NCBI RefSeq assembly: GCF_051014685.1
Contig: NC_135054.1
Location: 8,870,001 to 8,934,000 of the forward strand
Direction of reading: 5' to 3'
DNA: 64,000 nucleotides
From: Ptiloglossa arizonensis
Lineage: Eukaryota; Arthropoda; Insecta; Hymenoptera; Colletidae
The position numbers and the translations under genes are program-made. This document shows positions 37,439 through 50,005 of this stretch, piece after piece (the stretch's first letter is position 1; each line of letters starts with the position of its first letter). Under the pieces are notes generated by a model, which saw only the letters and a list, made by a program, of their open reading frames with translations, was not told the origin of the DNA and made no database searches.

Positions 37439-40195
37439 TTAATTATCGTCGAATCTTGATGGTGTAATAGCGTTCATGGATTCCAAGAATGTTCTCATCT
37501 GAAAAATACAAATTATTCAAATGTTATTTGTAAACATATTACGATTACTGTCTACAATGATAATGTTAGACTACTATTAATTTTTTAAGTTTTATTATTA
37601 TACTAGTTTAAATGTAAGTAGTGATGAGAACAATATCGTTTTGATACTATCGGTACAAAATAGAAAGAGGCATCGTACATTGAATCATTTTGATACCTAC
37701 ACGAAAGTATTGGTATATGTCGATTATAATCGCACATGTACAGGGTGTCTCATTTAAGTTGTCACAATCACAACAATATATCTCGTATAACTAATTTAAA
37801 AAAAAAGAGGTAAAATATGCCTTTCATGATTTTGAGAGGGGATTCAAGTGGCATTATTACTTTTTTAATATGTGATCACTTTAAAGGTCATTTTGAGACG
37901 AATTTGTTTCTTTGTAAAACAAAATTTATTTGAGAAAAATCATTACCATTATCATTTGTTGTATTTGCAGCTCCATTAAACTTTATAAGATAATTCGTTA
38001 AAAAAGAAAACTATACTTACAGGTAGATGAGAATCCGAACGTCCAAAACGTAAACGCAAAGATGGAGATCGTTGCGATTTGCGAATCATTAAATGTTCTA
38101 ACGGAACCTCGCCAAATCTAGCGCTGTCTAAAGTATTACGATGCATTAGAAGTTTATAAAGTTCGTGGATGTTTTCGGTTAGTGTTTTCTCCGGAATCTC
38201 ATCTGTGAACATTATTCACAAATAGATCAATCAATTTATAATGAAAGTTTGATTAAAATACAATTGATCAATATTGTTCTACCATTAATAACATTTATTA
38301 ATAAAGTATTATATGCTATATAACACTATGTATGTTGAGCGAAATAAAAATTTCCTTCCTGGACCCCCAAAATTTGCTGTTTTATTATTGGGCCTTGCGC
38401 AATGGTATGGCAAACATCGCCCCTGATGGGGCCCCTGTCTGGGCCTTGGTTCAGGGCATTCTTGGAGATAGCCAATGGCAGCTGTTTGAAGCCAGGCGAC
38501 TCCCCTCCACTTGAATGGTAGGCGTGCCCGTAGATTCTTTGCTCGTGCACCAATCTATTTGTCTTTTCTTTCACGGGTTTCTTAAGGCTTCCCCGACCAC
38601 TTGATGTGAGGTTGAAGAGCATGTGGGATTTCCTTGGCACTTACTACCACTTACTTAAGGTATATCGGCCAATCAAAAGTGTACATTTCTCGTTCGAGTA
38701 TTTTTTTGTCACAACTGTTCTTTAAAATGGCTAGAAAGTGCCTGGAGTACAATTTTTAAAAATTTCATTTTAAAAACTGCTGATAATTGATTTTCGTGTG
38801 AATATTCTCGCTTAAACGAGATACTGTATGTTTTATAGTTGACACATTCGATAATTCCTCCTTTGATAAAGAACTTTTGCATGTCCTTTAGTTTAAATTC
38901 AAAATCAGACTACTTTGTAGCAATGCTACAGTAAAGTTTCACTACAATCGCTCGAGAAGTTTGATAAAATAACAAACAGACAAATAAAATTGTATTATAG
39001 AAATCTCCGATAACTGAAGAGAAATCGACTCTTCGGTGTTTCAATTAATCGCGGGAAATTGAGTTCTCATTCCAGAAATGCATCTTTGTTCATCTCAGAC
39101 TCTGGCCAAACCACGCGAAAAGTGTGAACGATTAGAATCAAAGTCAAGTAAACTGTCCGGTAAAGAACATCTTCTGTTCACTTTTCCTCCTTTATCTTCT
39201 CTCTTTCGGTGTTAGGGCGAACCTCTGCCCAGAAGTACTTAATCAAACAAAGAAAACAACAAAATTTGGGAACAAATATTTTTATTTCTCTGCACAGTCC
39301 TCTTTTAGATCGATACAATCTTCCCAACAGTGTTCAATAGCTTCGATACCCTCTTTATAGTGAGAATCGTCGAGTTCTGCAAAATAACCATCAACCGCAG
39401 ACTCCACCTCTTCGTTATTGGCAAATCATTTACCACCGAGCCATTTTTTTTCAAGTTTGGAAACAAAAAATATACCGAGGGGGCTAAATCTGAAGAGTAG
39501 GGTCAAAAAGTACGGGATAGAGGCAGAGAAGATTAGGCAATTTCTCAGTGTCCTTTACCGACAGTATACTTAATTATGACTCTAGTATAGGCAACATGGA
39601 GCAATGGCGAGTGAGACTCGAATTATTTACGTTTGGCAGCGTTTCGCAACCAAGAGTGATAAGGCACACGCGTAAAATGAATTCCAATGAATTGTGTTCA
39701 AACACTATCTTCTTCGAAATACGTTTTATTGTATGGTATTCGAATCATTTCTGAATAATTTTTTAGTTCTAATTACATACCATTAAAGAATAATTCGAAT
39801 AAGGTTGTGTTTAAGCTCAGTGACTTTCATCCGGAAGTCTATTGATAATATTCCAATATGAAACTAACACGACAAATATAAAAACTTTAGTTTTTCTCAG
39901 TGAATGAAATTCGATCCCACGTGTGTGCCTTATCAATTGTGACCGTTTCGTAAGTTAACATTTTTCTTGTGCAGAATACAGAAAAACAGTAATGGGAATA
40001 ATTTCGTTTCAATTATCTGGAAGAAATTGTTTCAATTATTTAGCAAAACATTATTTCACTCGTACAAGGATTACTGTATATTTATATAAATACCTCCATA
40101 GTCTATGTATTTTTCAATGCCAACAACGGAGCCGATAATGACGAAAAGTAATATAGATTTTACGTAGAATTTACTTGACATCTTATTTACGTTTC
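37439..40195 (-). CDS. sNPF: Short neuropeptide F precursor
   Basis: Three coding exons join in frame: 40181-40094 (donor TATGGAG|GTATTT), 38202-38021 (acceptor TTCACAG, donor CTACCT|GTAAGT) and 37498-37439 (acceptor TTTTTCAG), giving 109 residues. Residues 1-21 form a signal peptide (hydrophobic ILLFVIIGSVV). The mature peptide SPSLRLRF (75-82) lies after the dibasic site RK (70-71) and before GR (83-84); Gly-83 would supply the C-terminal amide. The flanking parts NIHELYKLL and a tail ending SRFDDN resemble the bee precursor as I remember it. Secreted sNPF acts through a G-protein-coupled receptor and is linked to feeding and metabolic state in insects. A 5' UTR acceptor lies at 40196. AATAAA overlaps the stop (37439-37434, minus). 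The introns hold transposon fragments. Confidence 0.95.
37739..37965. mobile_element. Transposon-end-like segment in the sNPF intron
   Basis: GTACAGGGTGTCTCATTTAA at about 37739 resembles the terminal motif (ACAGGGTGTCCCA type) common in insect DNA transposons and MITEs. It is followed by AT-rich sequence with no transposase frame. The opposite end is not clear. It lies in the intron between sNPF coding exons 2 and 3. Confidence 0.4.
38326..38640 (-). other. GC-rich island with a 104-codon frame in the sNPF intron
   Basis: A block of higher GC in the intron between sNPF coding exons 1 and 2. The minus-strand frame encodes 104 residues rich in Ser, Gly, Lys and Gln with no domain I recognise; no splice sites or promoter suggest a nested gene. 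Composition and sharp edges suggest an inserted repeat. I do not assign a function. Confidence 0.3.
39225..39501 (-). pseudogene. Mariner transposase C-terminal fragment
   Basis: On the minus strand one frame reads PYSSDLAPSVYFLFPNLKKK; after a frameshift in an A-run it continues WLGGK, stop, FANNEEVESAVDGYFAELDD and then EGIEAIEHCWEDCIDLKEDC, ending at a stop near 39283. This is the characteristic C-terminus of mariner transposases (YSPDLAPSDYFLF ... WLGGK). CCTCTGCCCAGAAGTACTTA at 39222-39241 looks like the element end. It lies in an sNPF intron and is inactive. Confidence 0.85.
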
Positions 40196-40374
40196 CTGAA
40201 AATAAATTAATATTCGTTATCGATTGTTATTAGAGTTGCTGTAGCTAATTTAAAGAAATACGTAACTATTTATTCGATAACTTTAATAAGATTCCTGAGA
40301 GAGTGGTCTGAGCGAAGTATGGACACTTTTCAATCCAGTATTGAAATGTTTAACAGTATTCTACGAATCTAAAA

Positions 40375-40400
40375 CGTGTGTGTGTGTGTGTGTGTGTGTG
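40375..40400. repeat. (TG)n microsatellite
   Basis: About 13 uninterrupted TG dinucleotides between sNPF coding exon 1 and its probable 5' UTR exon. Confidence 0.95.
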
Positions 40401-41010
40401 CAGATCACGGTATTCTTTTTGACATTCTAAAATCTGAGCATTCGAAGAAATAGCAAAACTTCGTCTTATTACACGACAGATGGCAACTAATTACTGTAAA
40501 CATAGCATTTATTGGAAGAATATTGTAGTATTCGTTTGTCATCGTTTAATGATCGAAATAAATGAATTATACACCAAACGGATTATACTAAACGATTCCG
40601 TGCACTGACAAATAATCAAGTAATATTATTACTCGATATATAGTAAACCGGATGATATTTTTCTTGTGGATCGTGATTTTCGAGACTCTGTTGAGGAAAT
40701 AACCAGACGAGGATACATTGCTAAAATACTGTCCTTTGTAGATGCACCTAACAAGCTAATCAGTCGCGACTCGTTACAAAAAATCGTTACATCGTCGAAG
40801 TAATTAATGGACGCGCGAAAAGTCAGTTTAAGTGTTTTAACGAAAGCATCCAAAACACTTTATCTGCTTCATTCCAGAACTGCAAAATAACTTGTGCCAT
40901 TTTAAACGCAACATTTACATCACCATCTACGTCCACCTTTGATCATCTAATCGCAGATTGAATTTTGCAATATTCGAATAGAATTAATCGTTTGTCGCAA
41001 ACTGATTCAA

Positions 41011-41334
41011 GTGGAAAACATGAATACAAAGCGAGCTAAATTCCAACGTATAAAAGTTACAGAATTAGAGTTTCTTTCCAAGATTAAATTACAAAGATTT
41101 ATCTATGCTTATACGCATTTGGAACATAATCATCAAACGAGGCAACCACCTGGTTATTACGCGGATTATGTAAACGACAGTGGAGATTTTCAATTTCAAG
41201 TTGCAATACCGTCACATGATATTGATTTTCAAAAATACCAGATCGATGTGAAATCAATTAATGCCATTTTATTGAAAACGAAACCGCATTCACGACATTC
41301 GAACAGTTTAAAATACTTTATACATATGTATTAA
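41011..41334 (+). CDS. Hypothetical single-exon protein, 107 residues
   Basis: This plus-strand frame lies inside the inferred sNPF 5' UTR intron, on the opposite strand. It encodes 107 residues with a basic N-terminus (NTKRAKFQRIKV), a Tyr/His-rich middle (QPPGYYADYVNDSGDFQFQV) and no signal peptide or membrane segment. I do not recognise the family. In favour of a gene: it is one of the longer frames not caused by a simple repeat, its third positions look less AT-biased than random frames, and an AATAAA lies about 30 bp after the stop (about 41364). Against: no promoter or splice evidence, and frames of 80-90 codons occur by chance in this window. Confidence 0.3.
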   Translation: MENMNTKRAKFQRIKVTELEFLSKIKLQRFIYAYTHLEHNHQTRQPPGYYADYVNDSGDFQFQVAIPSHDIDFQKYQIDVKSINAILLKTKPHSRHSNSLKYFIHMY

Positions 41335-43120
41335 TTGACAAAAGTGAAACCGCATTGGTTGAAATAAAGTTACCTTTTAACTTAAAGTGAAATTAGTTAT
41401 AAATGAAATTTTCAAGTCAATTGCGGCACGTCTCAATTTTCCTTCTGTATAAATTATTTTTTCATCAAATGGAGTAAATATAGAGAATCGTGCAAAAAGA
41501 TTTATTGATCGAAAGTTAAGGATGATCGTAATGCATAGCTGTGTTCGCAAGATTGCTGTTGCATAGACTTTTGGTAATATATTCCTTGAACTATTAACTT
41601 TTCAAACGTTTCACAGATCTTTTGTTTAAATTTCCTAATATTTTTGATAGTATCTTGTTTCCTACCGATCGTTACAAATTGCAAACTCGTATACATGCAA
41701 ACGAATACGATCATTTACACAGCAACAAACATGACAACTATATTTGCCGTGGTAACAATTGCGTCGTAGTTGAGTGTATGAATAAATTTTAGTCACATTT
41801 ACAATTTATTTTCACACGTGTACAACCAGTTTCTTTTTCGGTAATATTACGATTTCGGTCCCTGTATTTAAAAGGAAGTGAACGTAATACTTTTTACTTT
41901 AAGTTATTGGCAGCCCCGTATTATAATCTATCGATTAGTAGTTCATTTATACAGGGAAAGCAGATTAATCATTCTGCATATTCTATATCGCGTTTACATA
42001 TGGCTGTTATCGCATTTGTTCATGTAATTGATTTTTACTTCTAACTACCAGGATGTTAACAGATGCGAGTTAGTCCTTTGTTTCACAATGCTAAGCACTT
42101 TTTAATTAGCTTCTTTAGTTCTCACATACAATTATGGTTCACAATTCGTATCAGTTTATACCACTGTGTGCAATTCTCTAGATACCGTAATTGGACTTTA
42201 TATTGCAGGATTAATATTTACATTTATTGATTTATAAATTACAAATTAAATAGAATGATATATAATTTCGTGTCTATTTTTCAACAGATTCAGATGCATT
42301 CTCGAACAATTTACAGTAGAAAATGGCTGTAACGTGATCATTGACTATTTATTTTCATTTTATTTGCAAATCGTTTATGGAGAGGGGGTGTAGAGAGATG
42401 TAAAAATAACTTTTGAGAGAAATATTCGTTACCATGCTTTTTGACAAACATATGTTATTTAAATAAGTAATAGTACCAATTGTACGTTATTGTTGTATGT
42501 TAACAACATCTTAAGTAGACGAACGTTATTTTTCTCGAATAAAGTTATTTAAATACGACCTGTTTTAAAAAAATATAAAAAGAAGCCTTTCCATTGAATA
42601 TATAAATTTTTCAACTTGCTTTTACCGATTTTCTAATCTCGTCGTTCCTTTTTTAACCCAAAATATGAAAATATCCATTTGGGAGTAAAAATGAGTCAAA
42701 CACGCATCTCTAACGAAAACCTTTTTATAATATTGGCATAGAACAAGTTATTTTTCAATTTCTACTTAATAAGAATCAGCTATACAACATTAAAAACTTC
42801 ATCGAGTTTATACAAATACTTTTTATGCAACACATATTTTATTCATTTCGCATTGAAAAATGTACGTTTCCCTCATTGTCAAGACGTAACACTAAGAAAT
42901 TACAATAACTTTCGAATTATCGACAGAAGGGTGAACCTTTGCTGGTCTTTCAAATCTGTACTTTTCAAATGGATTAAAACGAGTAATATTGACACAACTA
43001 TAATGAAATATCAATTTTAAAAATGAAAATCACAATATTATAAAGAATATGAAATTTGTTCGAACCTCGTCTCGACAAATTAATATAGGATAGAAGAATT
43101 ACTGGAATTAACAAACTTAC

Positions 43121-43266
43121 CGTGTGATAGAGGACAGGATCAAAGAGTGTCTTAATAAGCTGATGAGTTTGCTTGTTCAAGGGAGTACGATCTTGGAAAT
43201 TGTACGAGTCGCGCGATACGACGGTAACGATGCGAAGTGAGACACTATCGAGGGTGTCTTTATATA
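43121..43266 (-). promoter_or_regulatory. Candidate sNPF promoter and 5' UTR exon
   Basis: On the minus strand TATATAAAG (43266-43258) is followed about 25 bp later by an initiator-like TCTCACTTC (about 43241), and the exon ends at a strong donor at 43121 (TATCACACG|GTAAGTTTG). The only downstream minus-strand gene needing a 5' UTR exon is sNPF, whose first coding exon has an acceptor at 40196. This implies an intron of about 2.9 kb. The region is GC-richer than its flanks. Confidence 0.6.
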
Positions 43267-46200
43267 TGTGTGTATATAGGGGATGCGGTGGTTTTTACGG
43301 GGTAGGGGAATATGGACGTAGACACGGATGATCGTTCGAAAGCAATCACGGGATTTCGAGCGCAAGCGTACATCTCTCGTGTCCTTTTCTTTCACTTTTC
43401 TCTACCTTTTCGCTCAAGTTCGTTGCAATTTCTATACTAGACAATTTTCTAGTGTACGTTATCACTGCTTCTCTATGATCGATTCATGGACACTACACGT
43501 GTACGTTGAAGCGAATGAGAAAGAGGTCTAGAGACGATACCAGTTTTCAAAAAGGAAACTTTGATTACCTTCAGGCAAAAGTAATCTATCCACGATACAC
43601 AGCGATGATTAAGATTTTCCATTAAATTTTCGAATTTGCAAAAATATTTTTATACATAGAGATAAATATGTGCAATGAGTCATTTTGAATTGCTGGCAGG
43701 TGATTGGTAATCTTTTAAGCTAGACGTTGTAGAATCGTTGTCGATAATAGTATATGACAGTATTAAAATAAGCCTTCGATTAATGTAACCTTTTTTGAAA
43801 AATAACAATTCTATACAACAAAAATATGAATTACGTAAACTACGAACAAAGTCACTGTCGTACGAGTATGATGAGTGTTAAATATAATCGGAATTTTGAT
43901 TTTTGATATTTTATTATACTTTCGGATATTCACTTATACATTCGGATTTTATGGGAATGAAAAAGAAGAAAAAAACATAAAAGTTTTATTTGAAACAGTT
44001 TCCTCGAAAATGTTTCAAATAGATAAATAAATTAACACAAATATAATATTAAAATTGATTCACAATATATCTAATAAACGTAATAGATGTAGCATTGGTT
44101 CACATAACGTGAAATAATTTTGAAATTCTAATAAAAAAATTTTAATGTAAGTGTTCAAATGGACTACTGTTCTGTAAGATATAAAAATCTACTCTGTTTT
44201 GGAAGGAATCGACTGCTTGACGAATATCATCAGCATCTTATAATCGAATTAGAGAAATTGGTACTTTAATAATCATTTTGTAGTCGATGTAGGGATATTT
44301 GGCAAAACTGTCTGAGACAAAACATTAATATTTCTTTGCATAGAAACCGAATGTGTAATAAAAAAATACCATGTTCCACTAAAAAACATGATTTCCGGTC
44401 GAGTATATTGTATATATATTAAAAATGTATTGGCACCTGTATGAGTCAGTTGAAAGATAGATAATAGCTAGCGCATTAAGCGGTATATTTTTATCAGTTA
44501 CAGATCAATGTTTGTCGACTGAAATCTGACAGACCCTACCAAACTACTCTAAGATTAAATAGCCATGAGTTTTGTTGGTATTAGATCAATATAGAAACAA
44601 TATATTTTACTTTCTCAACATTTCAGTCTAATGATGCAGACCGTTTGTAGAAGAACAAGGTGTTAAATAACTCAAAGTATAATATACGTAAAAACTTATA
44701 TGACATCAATAATGTAATAAAATATATAGAATAAGGAAATATAAGCAATAAGGAGAAATAAGTCAAAATAAAGGAAACAGAGGAAAACACTTTCTTGAAA
44801 ATGTAACATAAAGTGGAAAACAACATAATGGTTGAACTTAGACTAATATTGACAACTTTTCTTAAAGATCAAATTAAACGTAACGATAGCAGAGGATAGA
44901 AATAATTTTATTGATTTCCACGTAGGAAAAACGCAATTAATTAAAGAAGAAACCGATTATTAAATCATCTTGTCTTTTTAACGACAGGTTTCTGTACTCA
45001 GTTCTTTATCAAAACAATTCTTTTCATTTCATCAACCATTCGATACAACATATTTCAAGAAACGTTTACATCGTTGCCAATAGAATTTAAAACAATTTAA
45101 ATTTTTACAAATTGCAGATAACTTAATTTGAAAAATATGTATCCGTAATTATTATTCATATTATTGAATAATAAATAATTCTATAATTAGTATTACATTA
45201 TATAATTTGCATTATTTTATGCATTGCAAAGTTATCGCAACGTACTTGTTTCTATAATTACTTTTACTTTTTTTTTTTTTACTTACAGAATTTACTTCCG
45301 GAGAGAAATAACTAATATGTGCAGTAAGTCGCATTGCTTTATTGATTATAAAGTTATTGTAAAAAAAATGAAACTTACCAATAACAATACTTGACAGTAT
45401 AAATAAAAGCTGAATCTAATATTTACTTTAAAAGTAATGTACCGTAAATAAATATTTTATATCATTTAATAATAATAATGTATTACTACAAAATAATTCT
45501 TCGGTAAATAATTATATTTATTCGTGCATTCGTACAGTACAATTCAGAAATGTATATGCGCATCATTTGTAGAAAGTATGAGAGCGTATAAAATTTCGTT
45601 CCAATATTAACGTTGATGTCCACTTGAGCATCTTCTCTCTTAATGTCTAAATAAACATCTACCAGCAGTATTAAACAGCGTACACGGTAATAGTATATCT
45701 CGACATAAAAAAAAAATAAATGTAAGGTTCTTAATTACTACATCCTGTGTACAACGGACAAAAAGTGTATTTATCCACATATTCTTTTGTATCGAAGAGA
45801 AACATTAGTATGAAATCTCATTTCAATAGCGTCGTTAATGACATTTTCAATATTATATTTAATATACGTCTGGAAGGAACAATTTTTGAAAAACATATGC
45901 TAGAATTATCAATGCAATAATCGTCTAATTGAGAAAGAGATTAAAAATCCAAAAGTTGCTTTATTATTGATTTATTTTTAATACAGATTGAAAAAATGAA
46001 CGTCAAATCGTATACTTTTTGGAGTAACATTTTCACTGAAATTTGAATATTGCTGTAACCATCAGCGATTTTCAAACGTATCTTATGGTTTACGTAAAGA
46101 ATATTCATTGCAAAATGTTACCATTAATTCTTATCCGAGATCTTGCATAGTCTATATGAGTGATTTCTAATCAGTGTGTCGCGACGAAAGTGAGGGTGTA

Positions 46201-46805
46201 CCACGAAAATTTAATCTCATTAAAACATTAATTTTTATTCATTTTTAAAAATATTCTTATACTTTAACATTGTAAACTTTCTAGAAAGTGAGTAATTTAT
46301 GTCAATTACAAAGATTTACTTACAATTTTAATAGAATACAATATACTGTAAAATATATCCATAATTTGAATGTAATCTTTGGTTATTTAAAATAGTATTC
46401 CGTAAAACTTCAGGAAGTATTGCGCTAGGTAAAACTCAAGCTCAATCTTTATTAGGAGAGTCTTTGTATCAGTGGTACGGTACAGAGCCTATTTATTAAA
46501 ACATAAAAAAACATTCAAAAAAATGAAGACAGAATTTTTATTTTGAAAAGGGAACGAAAATGCCTCATTTTATTAGTTAGTAAAGGGTGGAGTGAACCAA
46601 AGCTGCTCTTTCCTCTTTCTTCAAATGCCAATTCACTGAAAAAAGCCTTAAAGAAATCAATTATGAAATCGAACGTACGCATTATACAAAAGAGTGGGAA
46701 TCTTCTTGTTTCACCTGTGGCAATACTTCCCATACTCACCACCAGAGGGAAACCGACTATTGACTGTTTCCCACAAGTTCTCATACCAGCTTCGATCGTA
46801 TATAA
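43267..46805. other. Intergenic stretch, nothing recognised
   Basis: Very AT-rich. Overlapping frames of 89 (minus) and 92 (plus) codons at about 46515-46821 have no recognisable motif and are probably chance or transposon-derived. No gene called. Confidence 0.5.
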
Positions 46806-47075
46806 TAGGTTGTTCTATTGAAAGTTATTACTTATTTGTATAAATTTTATCGAACGACAAAACTTATTGAGCAACGTAGTACTATATTGTTCATTAAGTT
46901 TTATTGAACTCAAAATTTATTGAACAATCTGATACTATTCAATAAGTTTTGTCGTTATATAATAGTATAACGTTGCTAATAACCATAGCAGTTGATGCGA
47001 TGTTAAGCAAAAAAAAGAAGTATACATATATTTTGACACTATACTAGGTTGTTCAATAAGTTTTGTCGTTCGATA
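46806..47075. mobile_element. Cluster of palindromic micro-MITEs
   Basis: Four degenerate copies of the AGGTTGTTCAATAAGTTTTG palindrome family lie close together: about 46806-46878 (arms separated by about 20 bp), 46886-46930, a half copy at 46937-46955, and a single end at 47045-47075. Several are flanked by TA. The same unit is in the EcKinase intron and at 7738. Repeated insertion near one site, or local duplication, would explain the cluster. Confidence 0.7.
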
Positions 47076-48967
47076 AGACAACGACAGGATTCGAAGATTC
47101 ATTACAACTTCTAAAGGATGAGGAGACTGGACAGTGATTGCATGTCACATCCTTTTGATGAGTCATGTTCAAACGAACTATATTTCCACCCACTGACGTC
47201 ATACATACGATAATATCAGGATGAGAATTCATCGTATTTACACAAAACAATAAATATAATCAATTCTGCGTAAAAGCAAACCTTGGTGACACAAATTTCT
47301 TGACGATTAAATGCTTTTACGAGAAAAGTATTACGTATGTATCTTTGATATCGTATAATTATCCACCGTCATTTTTAAAAATTTCATTAAATGAAAGGGG
47401 AGTCATATGCCCTATAACGACAGTTATATGCTACATTCAATGACGACGCGACAGGAAATTTGATCTTGTATAAGAAGGGATCACTTGTAACCGAAGCTTC
47501 AAAGCGGCAGTGATCACGTGCCAGTATGTCAACATCATTACGATTAAAATTTTGTACATTTTTATTTTTTTTTAGAGGTATAATATTAATCGATTTGCAA
47601 GTTTTTCTATAAGAAAATGAATTTAAAGAGGACCTTATTTGAAAAATATATTTAATTATTTATTCAAATCATTTTCAAGGAACTTTCACTTGCAAATAGT
47701 TAAAAATAATTTGAATGTCAACAGCTTAATAATACTATCATGAAAATTCAATGATAATTAAATGAGTTTTTAATTTATATTAATAACTGCCACACTAATA
47801 CAAGTGTGATACAGCTGCTTACCACTCGAGCTATGGCAAACATTAATGGGAATAATTCCTGATCGCGAACCTCTAATATGATTTTATGGGGTTTCGTGCG
47901 GGGCATTACTGTGTTCTTTTCCGCTTTTTAATCCATACTTATCTGTCTCAAAAGCAACTCTCGTATCAGCAGTTTGCTTTTAAGTTTGTTGAAGACTCCC
48001 TCAGGTGTGTAGTTTGCTATACTTGCTACAACACAGATTTGACGAACCTAAGGTACCTGATGTGGGCGTTCAGCCTACACGATAGCAATTACACCGAAGG
48101 CGGGGCTTAGCTTTGATCTTACCCGCCCCTTTAACTCCAGAAAGGGCGATTACTAATAAAGACTTACAAGGAGAGTGCAAGGTCTTGAGGTCAAACATAT
48201 TCGTAGATTTTCAGTTTCACATTTATCGCGACAACACTGTATTAAAAGTCCAGGTAATAAGGAGCGTACTAAAATAAAATACATTTTTTTATTCATCTTC
48301 ATACAGAAATTACGAAAACCAGTGTATTTGCTATAACCAGATAATAATTCAAGCTTTAACGATTTACTGACATAAATAAGAATTTCACTTTATCATATAT
48401 GCATATGTATATATGTATGTGTGTTTCGTATTGACGTAGGTATCTCGTAAGGAGAATAACATAATACTGCAACATCTACAAACACTGAATCCTTCTTTTC
48501 CTTTCCAGACCAGTTGGTGTACGTTTACTCAGCATTCCTAAAAAATATGAAAAAATAATCGTTAATATGTAAGATATAGGATGTCCCCGTAAAACCGTTG
48601 ATATGTATTAATATTGAATGTCCCCAAAATTATGGTACAACCGAGCGTGCAAAAATAATACAACAAAAAAAAGAAATACATTTTTTCATTCAAAGCTACA
48701 ATTTCGAAAAAAAAAATGAGTTTGAAAATTCGTCAGAAACTAGTGTACTAACTGGAAATTTGAGTTGCTGAACTTCTGTTTCTGTTCGTGTTTGTATTAT
48801 TAAATTTGAACAATGTCATAATTTGCTTCCGGTTACTATTGTTAACTCATTACCGCGATGTCGGTTTGTATTACTAGATTCTTTTTGTTTTGCATTTAGT
48901 TTGAATAGTCTCATAAATAAAGATAAAATGAATACTTTTTAAAATCATTATATATTAATGTAATTCT
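47076..48967. other. Intergenic stretch with a GC-richer patch at 47880-48190
   Basis: No gene recognised. The patch at about 47880-48190 is less AT-rich, includes CGGGGCTTAGC- and ACCCGCCCCTTTAAC-type strings and an AATAAAG (about 48155), and is crossed by a 74-codon frame without a known domain. It may be a retroelement tail. Confidence 0.4.
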
Positions 48968-49100
48968 ACTAACGGATTCAAATCAGGAGATCTTAGTGGC
49001 CGTACAATATGTTCACTTCGCCCTATTCATTGATTTTCGAAGGTGTATAGAAGTGTTCTCGTTGTTCAAAAGAAACCAGGTGAAGCATCATCATCATGCA
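48968..49100 (-). pseudogene. Tc1/mariner-superfamily transposase remnant
   Basis: The minus-strand frame reads HDDDASPGFF, stop, TTRTLLYTFENQ, stop, then IGRSEHIVRPLRSPDLNPL. This matches the order QDGAPPHF ... WIGRGGP ... PRSPDLTPLDFFLWG of insect IS630/Tc1/mariner-type transposases, covering the second and third catalytic motifs. Two internal stops and loss of the FFLWG end show it is dead. Confidence 0.75.
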
Positions 49101-49361
49101 TAAACTACACATTTTGCCTGATACTTAACGACACGTCGTGCAATACTTCATTAGATAAAGATAAGATGTAGTAAAGCAGTGCAGTGATGTGTGTTGAGAC
49201 ACAAGGCGGACACGTTGAACACATTCTTTAATTCCTCATGACTCGAGAATTAAGGAATATAATATAGGATCTTTCATTGGAGTGGCAGAGATCGTAACTG
49301 AACGAATACGAAAACTTAATTTAACTATTCTATTGTAATTTACAATTGACGCAAGACCGGT

Positions 49362-49388
49362 TCTCTCCCCCCCCCCCCTCCCTCCCTA
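49362..49388. repeat. Poly-C / CT run
   Basis: A run of about 14 C within a pyrimidine stretch, just upstream of the R1-type fragment. Confidence 0.9.
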
Positions 49389-49418
49389 ACCGTTCATCAC
49401 CTCTGGTTGATTAACACG

Positions 49419-50005
49419 GAGTCCCTGCTTATTTAAGAGCAGTGATCGAGGACTACTTCCACGAGAGATGAATAGAGTACCCGTGCATCCTAGCAGTGTC
49501 CGTGCTAGAGTCTTCGTTATGGAACCTGCTACGACACTATTGTACGGGCCGAAGGCCTTCTCGATGATGTCAACCTAACGTGCTTCGCCGATAACACGTT
49601 AGTGTTGGCCGTTAGGAATGACTGGAGGACGGTCATTCAACGCACGAAGGATGGTGCCCGACACGTCATCGAACTGATCAGGTGATTCCCCGCGATTGAT
49701 TTGGAGGTGATGCTCTATAAAATCGAGGTGCTTGCTACACACGTACCTCCGCGGGAATTATCTCCCCCTCCAAAACCTAACCAGTTATATAAGACCAATG
49801 TTGAATAAAGTTTCAGATAAAATATCTAGGACTGATCTTCGACAGCCAATGGCGTTTTGAGGAGCATTTCCGGTGTCCGCGGCTGGAGAGAATAATCGGC
49901 TACCTGTGCCGTGTCTTCTCCAATCTACGGGTTCCGAGTCATCGGGTTCGTTGTGTCTACGCGAACATGGTTCATTCGATGACCCTGTATAGGCCACCAC
50001 TACAT
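49419..50005 (+). pseudogene. R1-clade LINE reverse transcriptase fragment
   Basis: Plus-strand frames, broken by stops and frameshifts, read GVPAYLRAVIEDYFHER, stop, IEYP; then GLLDDVNLTCFADNTLVLAV, where FADN stands for the catalytic FADD; then YLGLIFDSQWRFEEHF, PRLERIIGYLCRVFSNLRVP and VRCVYANMVHSMTLY. The order and wording match the reverse transcriptase and thumb of R1-type non-LTR retrotransposons. It is truncated on both sides and inactive. Confidence 0.85.

Noticed and set aside
46515..46821. Overlapping 89- and 92-codon frames on opposite strands
   Set aside because: No family resemblance in either; overlap on both strands suggests a shadow frame or decayed repeat.
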